Assembly: GCA_964517175.1 (NCBI GenBank)
Contig: CAZFBU010000052.1
Coordinates: 1 to 25,549, forward strand
Source of the DNA: JADJNW01 sp964517175
Lineage (GTDB): Bacteria; Bacteroidota; Bacteroidia; Chitinophagales; Saprospiraceae
Length of the DNA: 25,549 nt
Direction of reading: 5' to 3'
Position 1 is the stretch's first letter, and every line of letters begins with the position of its first letter. Positions 1 through 5,055 of this stretch are shown here, piece after piece. Position numbers and translations under genes: made by a program. The notes beneath the pieces were generated by a model, which did not search any database, had not been told where the DNA came from, and saw nothing but the letters and a program-made list of their open reading frames with translations.

Positions 1-14
1 CCTATCTTTCCAGC

Positions 15-1223
15 ATGAAAATACTGCACACATCCGATTGGCATTTGGGGCAAAAGTTTTTGTACAACGACCGCGAGGAGGAGCATCGGCGAGCGCTGGC
101 GTGGCTTATTGATACCATCAAAGCGGAGCAGATCGACGGCTTGATCGTAGCGGGCGATATTTTCGATATCAGCAATCCACCGAACTACGCGCGGCGGCTG
201 TACTACAATTTCCTGACGCAACTGCTGCGCACCAACTGCCAACACATCGTCATTACCGGCGGTAATCACGACTCCCCCGCCATGCTCGATGCGCCCAGGG
301 AATTGCTGGCAGCATTGCGGGTGCACGTGGTCGGCGCAGCGACAGAACGCATGGAGGATGAACTCATTGAGTGGCGCGATGAAGCCGGCGAATTGCAGGC
401 AGTGATCGCGGCAGTGCCTTTTTTGCGCGATAGTGATTTGCGCTACAGCGTGGCGGGCGAAAGCGGCTATGATCGTGTGGAGCGGGTACGGGCGGGCATT
501 TTGCGGCATTACCAAACCTTGGCTGAAGCCATAGCAAAATATACGGATGTTCCAAAAATTGCAATGGGACATTTGTACGTGAAAAATGCGTACGCATCTG
601 ATAAACAGGATAATATCTACATCGGCGATAAAGAAAATATCGAAGCGCGGCAATTCCCGGAGGTCTTCGATTACATAGCGCTGGGGCACATTCATCGAGC
701 GCAGGCGGTGGGCACAGGCGATCGGATTCGCTACTCTGGTTCTCTCATACCTTTGAGTTTTAGTGAAACGCAGGACGACAAATCGGTTTATGTACTTGAT
801 TTTCAAAAAAATAAGCTTAAAAATATCGAAACCATCGGCGTTCCGACTTTCCGGCGGTTGAAAACGGTGGAAGGCACGCTGCGCGAGGTGGAAGAAGCCC
901 TCCAACGCTTCGACGATAAAGGCGGTCGCGAGCTCACGCCCTGGGTGGAGGTCATCGTGCACACCGACAAGATCATTCCGCAATTGGATGTACATTTGCA
1001 GGAGTTCACCCAGGATATGAACCTGGAGCTGTTGAAAATTCGGCTCAACCGCCAGCACATCGCCATCGACGGGCAGACCGAAGAAACGGACCTGATGAGC
1101 CTGGAAGTGATCGATGTGTTTCGCAAAAAATGCGCGAGCGCCAGTCAGGAGCCGGAAGAGATCGAAGAGCTGGTGGCGACGTTTTTGGAATTGCAAAACT
1201 GGATGGCAGAAGATCGCGATTAA
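15..1223 (+). CDS. sbcD: Exonuclease SbcCD subunit D (Mre11-type nuclease)
   Basis: Predicted metallophosphoesterase nuclease subunit of the SbcCD complex, which processes DNA hairpins and blocked double-strand ends in the cytoplasm. The 402-residue length is normal for SbcD. Phosphoesterase motifs appear in order: HTSDWHLG (residues 5-12, metal ligands D8 and H10), GDIFD (47-51), GNHD (83-86), a GH pair near 185 and GHIH (224-227). The C-terminal part, from about residue 275, matches the SbcD capping region. The ATG at 15 gives the family-typical N-terminus MKILHTSDWH. The partner sbcC is usually adjacent, but nothing like it follows; the next 550 bp are repeats, so sbcC could only be upstream of the window or elsewhere. 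Identification is firm. Confidence 0.96.
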   Translation: MKILHTSDWHLGQKFLYNDREEEHRRALAWLIDTIKAEQIDGLIVAGDIFDISNPPNYARRLYYNFLTQLLRTNCQHIVITGGNHDSPAMLDAPRELLAALRVHVVGAATERMEDELIEWRDEAGELQAVIAAVPFLRDSDLRYSVAGESGYDRVERVRAGILRHYQTLAEAIAKYTDVPKIAMGHLYVKNAYASDKQDNIYIGDKENIEARQFPEVFDYIALGHIHRAQAVGTGDRIRYSGSLIPLSFSETQDDKSVYVLDFQKNKLKNIETIGVPTFRRLKTVEGTLREVEEALQRFDDKGGRELTPWVEVIVHTDKIIPQLDVHLQEFTQDMNLELLKIRLNRQHIAIDGQTEETDLMSLEVIDVFRKKCASASQEPEEIEELVATFLELQNWMAEDRD

Positions 1224-1345
1224 AACATAGGAGATTTCGTAAATATTTGAGCTTTGCGAAAGCTATACAAAGAATCAACTGACCTGTCCATCACCAAGCA
1301 TATATGATAATAAGTAACTGGACAAAGTTATGGCATTGCCATCTG

Positions 1346-1382
1346 CCCTGAGGCATTCCTACGGAGCCTTCGGGATTTTTTT
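1346..1382 (+). terminator. Possible rho-independent terminator of sbcD
   Basis: CCCTGAGGC and GCCTTCGGG can pair at seven of nine positions around an 11-nt loop and are followed by A and seven T. It lies about 120 bp after the sbcD stop. The stem is imperfect and the area is full of repeats, so the call is tentative. Confidence 0.4.
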
Positions 1383-1391
1383 ATTTGACAG

Positions 1392-1411
1392 CCTGCCTGC
1401 CGGCAGGCAGG
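1392..1411. repeat. 20-bp perfect palindrome (REP-like)
   Basis: CCTGCCTGCCGGCAGGCAGG is its own reverse complement over all 20 bases. It lies in the non-coding stretch after sbcD (1224-1772). No gene is supported in that stretch, which holds several other inverted repeats. Confidence 0.7.
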
Positions 1412-1416
1412 GATTA

Positions 1417-1449
1417 ATGCCGTAGGTCCGAGGGACTCCTACGGAGCAT
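1417..1449. repeat. Imperfect extragenic hairpin
   Basis: ATGC-CGTAGG-TCC at 1417-1429 pairs with GGA (1433-1435), CCTACG (1438-1443) and GCAT (1446-1449) with two 2-nt bulges. The right arm contains TCCTACGGAGC (1437-1447), also present at 1357-1367, so the element repeats locally. No T-run follows. Confidence 0.55.
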
Positions 1450-1539
1450 GACTATGTCACAAGATTGACAAGATGCCGTAAATCCTGTCTATGCATTTAA
1501 CTATTTCCGATTACTTGGGTGCATTTTTGAAATTACGCC

Positions 1540-1595
1540 ATCCGCTCGCGGGCGGCAAATAGCGGCATAGTGCCTTCCCGCACCGAAAGTTTGGC
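1540..1595. repeat. 56-bp direct repeat, copy 1
   Basis: Two blocks of 25 and 26 bp (ATCCGCTCGCGGGCGG... and GTGCCTTCCCGC...) are identical to those at 3081-3136. Only the 5-bp spacer differs (GCATA here, AGATC there). The bases to about 1740 contain further degenerate units of the same flavour, with recurring GGCAAA and CCCTCCATTTT words. Open frames through it encode low-complexity strings and are judged non-coding. Copies 1 and 2 bracket the oxidoreductase gene in the same orientation. Confidence 0.85.
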
Positions 1596-1772
1596 GGCAA
1601 ATTTTTGAATCGGGCGGGCAAATTGTTGATCGTTGCCCTCCGCCGTGGAAATTTTGCCCTCCATTTTCCGAAGTTGGGTGGCAAAACCGCACTCAGTGCC
1701 TCCAAAATGGGAGAAAGTGCCTCCAGGTTTTTGCCCCGGGAAGGCAAATAATTACTGTAGTAAATCCTTTAT

Positions 1773-2924
1773 TTATTGCATAAACGGCGTCCACTTTTCG
1801 TCACTTTTACCGGAGGCGATAACGGTTTCGATAAAAGCCATGCCGCGTACCCCATCCTCTACGGTCGGAAAATCATATAGCGGGTCGGGTGCTTTCCCCG
1901 CCATTTTGTTGCGCAGCGCCAGCGCAAAATTGCGGTAGATATTGGCGTAAGCTTCCAGGTAGCCTTCCGGGTGCCCTGCCGGAATGCGGGAATGCGCCTT
2001 TGCCGCTTCTGATAGATCGCCCACGCCGGTGCGAAGGATTTTTTGGTCGGCATTCGATTTTACGATCAAAGTGTTGGGCTCCATTTGGTGCCACTCCAGC
2101 CCGCCGGTTTCGCCATATACCCGAATATTCAAGTCGTTTTCTTCCCCATTAGAAATCTGACTGCAATGCAGGATGTCTCTTGCCCCATTATCAAAAACCA
2201 ACAGGACATTCGCATCATCATCCAATTGACGACCTTTAACCACAATATTCACATCCGCGCACACCGCCGTAATTTGCACACCGGTGATATACGCCGCCAG
2301 GTTTTCCGCGTGTGTGCCAATATCGCCGATACTCCCGGCAATGCCCGATTTACTGGGGTCCGTTCGCCCGGCAGCTTGCTTATGTCCTTCCCCTTCTAAA
2401 AAAGTGGACAACCAACCCTGCGGGTATTCAACGACGACTTTGCGAATCTTACCTAATTGACCGGATTGCACGATATGACGAGCTTCTTTGACCATCGGGT
2501 AGCCGGTGTAATTGTGCGTCAGCGCGAATAGTAAACCCGAGTCTTCTACGGCGCTTTGCACTAATTTAGCTTCTTCCAGGGAGAAAGCCAGGGGCTTATC
2601 GCAAACGACATGGAATCCATTTTCCAGAGCTAAAATTGCCGGGGCAGCATGTAAATGATTTGGCGTGACGATAGAGACGAAGTCCATACGCTGGTCGTCG
2701 GGAAGCGTTTTTTCCGTTGCTATCATTTCCTGATAGCTCCCATAAGCTCGTTCCGGCGCAAGAAAAAGCTCCGCACCTGTTTCTTTTGATACTTCAGGAT
2801 TACTGCTAAATGCGCCACACACCAGTTCAATTTGTCCATCCAAGCTAGCCACCATTCGGTGCACCCCACCAATAAAAGAACCTTTACCGCCGCCAATCAT
2901 TCCCATTCTGAGTTTTCTATTCAT
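1773..2924 (-). CDS. Gfo/Idh/MocA family NAD(P)-dependent oxidoreductase
   Basis: Predicted cytoplasmic dehydrogenase, probably acting on a sugar, inositol or sugar-acid derivative; the substrate cannot be read from sequence. The 383-residue protein begins with a Rossmann fold, GMIGGGKGSFIGG at residues 8-20, then TPNHLH (87-92). CDKP (108-111) stands where the family has its EKP lysine motif. DIGTHAENL (201-209) carries the usual catalytic-region Asp and His. The open frame extends upstream to 3014, but that extension reads through a dispersed repeat (2960-3005) and does not resemble the family, so the start is ATG at 2924 (an ATG one codon earlier is equally possible). It stands alone between two 56-bp repeats, with no operon partner. 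Confidence 0.9.
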   Translation of the reverse strand: MNRKLRMGMIGGGKGSFIGGVHRMVASLDGQIELVCGAFSSNPEVSKETGAELFLAPERAYGSYQEMIATEKTLPDDQRMDFVSIVTPNHLHAAPAILALENGFHVVCDKPLAFSLEEAKLVQSAVEDSGLLFALTHNYTGYPMVKEARHIVQSGQLGKIRKVVVEYPQGWLSTFLEGEGHKQAAGRTDPSKSGIAGSIGDIGTHAENLAAYITGVQITAVCADVNIVVKGRQLDDDANVLLVFDNGARDILHCSQISNGEENDLNIRVYGETGGLEWHQMEPNTLIVKSNADQKILRTGVGDLSEAAKAHSRIPAGHPEGYLEAYANIYRNFALALRNKMAGKAPDPLYDFPTVEDGVRGMAFIETVIASGKSDEKWTPFMQ

Positions 2925-2959
2925 CATAAAACTATTTTTTGTAATGCAATTCCCTGCTT

Positions 2960-3005
2960 GCGCCGTGCCCGCTCCGATCATATCGGAGACGCTGTCCGGT
3001 GAAGC
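2960..3005. repeat. 46-bp dispersed repeat with hairpin core, copy 1
   Basis: GCGCCGTGCC..CTCCGAT-CAT-ATCGGAG..GTCCGGTGA matches 7915-7960 at 41 of 46 positions in the same orientation. The core is a perfect 7-bp inverted repeat (CTCCGAT/ATCGGAG). The two copies lie at the edges of the accessory block 3006-7914. Confidence 0.85.
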
Positions 3006-3080
3006 ATCACCCACTCCACAGCCACCATTTAAAGATACCCCCCGATTTTACCCTCCATTCTTGAAACTTTGCCCGCAGCA

Positions 3081-3136
3081 ATCCGCTCGCGGGCGGCAAA
3101 TAGCGAGATCGTGCCTTCCCGCACCGAAAGTTTGGC
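3081..3136. repeat. 56-bp direct repeat, copy 2
   Basis: Second copy of the element at 1540-1595: 51 identical positions in two blocks with a divergent 5-bp centre. Upstream, 3050-3075 (CCCTCCATTCTTGAAAC) resembles sequence flanking copy 1, so similarity extends imperfectly beyond the 56 bp. It abuts the 3' side of the transposase remnant. Confidence 0.85.
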
Positions 3137-3147
3137 AGGAAGCTATG

Positions 3148-3364
3148 TCCCGAAATATCCGTGTAAAGCAAAGCCATCAGGCAAATGCTGCGAACGGTAC
3201 GGTGATGTTTTCCAGACCATTGATAGGCCAAGTCATTGGCTTGTAAATCCGAATAATACGGCTTATCCATCACCGAATTGTCAACGTGTAAGATACCGCC
3301 GCCAAGCACCAAAACAGGCACCTGGTGAACTGAGTAAATGGGCTATGTAAGATTCTATCGTCAT
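3148..3364 (-). pseudogene. Decayed insertion-sequence transposase fragment
   Basis: Starting at ATG 3364 the minus strand encodes MTIESYIAHLLSSPGA, which resembles the N-terminus of a DDE transposase. After a change of frame and an apparent internal deletion, another frame reads ILHVDNSVMDKPY followed by WSGKHHRTVR and LMALLYTD. This is the first-aspartate region of the same kind of transposase (pattern DD(S/T)xxDKPY ... HWSGKHH ... LLxTDG). Similarity stops near 3148, where the 56-bp repeat begins. GCGTAACTCCTA at 3396-3407 resembles an IS terminus, so it may be the old left end. Family recognition is from memory of the motifs; the exact IS family was not determined. Confidence 0.6.
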
Positions 3365-3413
3365 CTCGCTAATTTAGCAATTTTTTTCTAATTTGCGTAA
3401 CTCCTAAAAATAT

Positions 3414-3456
3414 ACGAAATCCGGTTGCAAAGTAATAGCTTGTAGCCGGATTTTTA
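3414..3456 (+). terminator. Terminator-like hairpin ahead of the HTH gene
   Basis: AAATCCGG (3417-3424) pairs perfectly with CCGGATTT (3446-3453) around a 21-nt loop and runs into TTTTT. No plus-strand gene precedes it closely, so it may insulate the HTH gene from upstream reading or act as a leader structure. Confidence 0.5.
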
Positions 3457-3571
3457 TTTGGCTGTAAATGGTTTGCGCAATATTTTACGTAAAAAAATGA
3501 ACCAATTTGCGAACCCAGGCGAGCGAAAGTTGTTGAAAAATATGTTCATTAACACCCAAAATACGCAAGTC

Positions 3572-3838
3572 ATGGCACATTACCCTGTTATCCCCGAACG
3601 CTTTTTACAAGGCGCGAAGACCCGCAAGCAACTCGCGGGCGAGTATGATATGAGCGAAAGCACTTTCTATCGCCATTTAAAAAAGCACCATCTTCACCCT
3701 CGGCTACCAAGTGGTTTGCTCCGCCCCGCTGATTATATCATCGTATATCAAACACTGGGGCCACCCGTGCTGCCTCCCGTTTCCATGAAGCCCCCCGCTA
3801 CCCACCAAGCAGACAGCCAAGCGCGTGACCGATTTTGA
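3572..3838 (+). CDS. Small helix-turn-helix (Homeodomain-like) protein
   Basis: An 88-residue protein whose N-terminal half is a compact helix-turn-helix: TRKQLAGEYDMSESTFYRHL at about residues 16-35, then basic KKHHL. This is the layout of small Homeodomain-like DNA-binding modules that Bacteroidota encode as stand-alone genes. The tail from about residue 60 is proline-rich and carries no recognised domain. The ATG at 3572 is preferred because the recognisable domain follows directly; ATG 3497 would add 25 residues and cannot be excluded. The last codons and the stop lie inside a 10-bp tandem repeat, and a secreted small-protein gene follows on the same strand. A regulatory role on that neighbour is inference. 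Confidence 0.65.
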   Translation: MAHYPVIPERFLQGAKTRKQLAGEYDMSESTFYRHLKKHHLHPRLPSGLLRPADYIIVYQTLGPPVLPPVSMKPPATHQADSQARDRF

Positions 3839-3865
3839 CTGGTTTTGACCGAAAATGACCGATTT
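3826..3865 (+). promoter_or_regulatory. Four tandem 10-bp repeats, candidate operator
   Basis: Four head-to-tail decamers: TGACCGATTT, TGACTGGTTT, TGACCGAAAA, TGACCGATTT. TGAC is invariant, and the period of 10 bp places each unit on nearly the same DNA face. The array covers the end of the HTH gene and finishes 23 bp before a -7-like box of the next gene. This geometry suits cooperative binding of a small DNA-binding protein, possibly the HTH product itself. Binding is inferred. Confidence 0.55.
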
Positions 3866-3888
3866 TCTTTTTTGGAATGTATGTAATG

Positions 3889-3915
3889 TAATTTTGTAAT
3901 CGAAAGATGCATCTT
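3889..3915 (+). promoter_or_regulatory. Candidate promoter with palindrome at the start point
   Basis: TAATTTTG (3889-3896) fits the Bacteroidota -7 consensus TAnnTTTG. The perfect 12-bp palindrome AAGATGCATCTT (3904-3915) lies about where transcription would begin. The nearest TTTG (3871-3874) is only 14 bp upstream, shorter than the usual ~20, so the -33 element is not convincing. Confidence 0.4.
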
Positions 3916-3983
3916 CAAAAAGGGATTGCCGAAAACCTTGAAAAGAGTAGGCGGTTATGTCAAAATCAAAACTATTTTGTATC

Positions 3984-4214
3984 ATGAAAAAGCAGTTATT
4001 CGTATTTCTGTTGTTCGTATCACTTATTACAACCACGGCTTTTGCTTATTTTAATCCAGTATTGCCAGATGTTAATAATACCGTGGCAACCGAAGTTGCT
4101 GCCGAAGAAGAAGAGGCAATTCATTGCACAGTTCGTGTTGATGGCAAAATTGCTGCAGAATGCTGGTTTTGTAATTGCCGTAAACTGTATGATTCAGTAA
4201 TGCAGCACCACTAA
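3984..4214 (+). CDS. Secreted small cysteine-containing protein
   Basis: A 76-residue protein with a clear N-terminal signal peptide (MKKQLFVFLLFVSLITTTAFA, cleavage expected near residue 21). An acidic linker (AAEEEEA) follows, then a C-terminal cysteine pattern C-x11-C-x2-C-x-C ending in HH. I do not recognise the family. It recalls the short exported NVEAL-type proteins of Bacteroidota in general form but lacks their name motif. Start: ATG 3984 gives the signal sequence; the frame also opens upstream at 3957. It precedes a GLPGLI protein and an outer-membrane barrel on the same strand, with a terminator-like hairpin between. The cysteines could form disulfides in the periplasm or bind a metal; neither is shown. 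Confidence 0.65.
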   Translation: MKKQLFVFLLFVSLITTTAFAYFNPVLPDVNNTVATEVAAEEEEAIHCTVRVDGKIAAECWFCNCRKLYDSVMQHH

Positions 4215-4269
4215 AAGTTCGTTTGTTTTTGTAGTAAGAACTTGAATTAAAACGTATCTAATTGTAAGC

Positions 4270-4331
4270 CGCAGTTGTAGCAAGGCAGGAGTCTTTTTAC
4301 AGATGCGCTGAAGCTGCAACTGCGTTTTTTA
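4270..4331 (+). terminator. Terminator or attenuator between small-protein and GLPGLI genes
   Basis: CGCAGTTGTAGC (4270-4281) and GCTGCAACTGCG (4313-4324) form a 12-bp stem with one G-T pair, around a 31-nt loop, followed directly by TTTTTT. It starts 55 bp after the small-protein stop and ends 23 bp before the next start. It could set a high small-protein to barrel expression ratio. Confidence 0.65.
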
Positions 4332-4353
4332 TTCACTAATAAACAAAGGTAAT

Positions 4354-5028
4354 ATGAAAAATTTATTCTTAGTACCGCTGCTATTTATGTTCATGGTAAA
4401 TATCTTTTTGCCGACCCTCAAGGCCCAAATGAGTGGCGAAGTGGTGTATAAAAGAACCTGGGTTGAGGATGATAAATTTTACTTTGACACCTTGCGGTTC
4501 AATGGACCTGAGCTACTGTACATCGAAAAACGACAAAAACAGCAATGGCGCACACCTGAGGGTTATGTCATATACATACCTTATGCAAATCGTTTACGTT
4601 ACATTCATCAGCCTAGCAAGGAATACATTGACCAGCAATATAACGACAAAAAAAAGCAATACGAACTGAAGGCAGCCGAGGCGCCAAAATATGAATGGAC
4701 ATTGCAAGATGAATATAAAACAATTGGTAATTATAAAGCACAGAAAGCCACCGCTTCAGTAACTTTCGCAGAAGGCGATACCGGCGAGGCTATCGCTTGG
4801 TTTACAACGGAAATACCCGTATCCGGTGGGCCTTATTTTACTTGGGGTTTACCTGGCTTAATTATAGAAATGACTATAAAAAACCATATAAAGGGTAAAT
4901 ATACCATGGAATCCATTACGATGAAGCCAGTGGGCGAGCTAAAGCCGAAAGAGGGCGTCTGGGTGCAGTCCGACACCGGTAAAGACAAAGGTAAACTTCG
5001 AGATTTGCTAAATAAGGATGGGAATTGA
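4354..5028 (+). CDS. GLPGLI family exported protein
   Basis: A 224-residue protein of the GLPGLI (Porph_ging) family, exported proteins of unknown function typical of Bacteroidota. A signal peptide covers about residues 1-25 (cleavage after LKA). The naming motif is exact, YFTWGLPGLI with GLPGLI at 165-170, preceded by the usual protein-modification-like core (AWFTTEIPVSGGP). AAAGGTAAT just before ATG 4354 may act in translation. The downstream barrel gene starts 27 bp after its stop, indicating co-transcription. GLPGLI genes frequently sit beside TonB-receptor-like barrels, as here. The gene is visibly richer in A+T than the gliding or sbcD genes. The family call is strong, the function unknown. 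Confidence 0.9.
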   Translation: MKNLFLVPLLFMFMVNIFLPTLKAQMSGEVVYKRTWVEDDKFYFDTLRFNGPELLYIEKRQKQQWRTPEGYVIYIPYANRLRYIHQPSKEYIDQQYNDKKKQYELKAAEAPKYEWTLQDEYKTIGNYKAQKATASVTFAEGDTGEAIAWFTTEIPVSGGPYFTWGLPGLIIEMTIKNHIKGKYTMESITMKPVGELKPKEGVWVQSDTGKDKGKLRDLLNKDGN

Positions 5029-5055
5029 TTTTATTATTACAACAACTAAATAGTC

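Noticed and set aside
1511..1747. Minus-strand open frame of 78 codons with LPPNF-like repeats
   Set aside because: The sequence is made of the dispersed 56-bp repeat and related units; the same string reappears at 3007-3140 by translation of the second copy. Repeat DNA, not a gene.
2928..3014. N-terminal extension of the oxidoreductase frame
   Set aside because: It translates the 46-bp dispersed repeat and lies before the conserved Rossmann start; ATG 2924 or 2927 is sufficient.
3871..3896. Complete -33/-7 promoter before the small exported protein
   Set aside because: TTTG to TAATTTTG spacing is 14 bp, not about 20; only the -7 box is kept, at low confidence.
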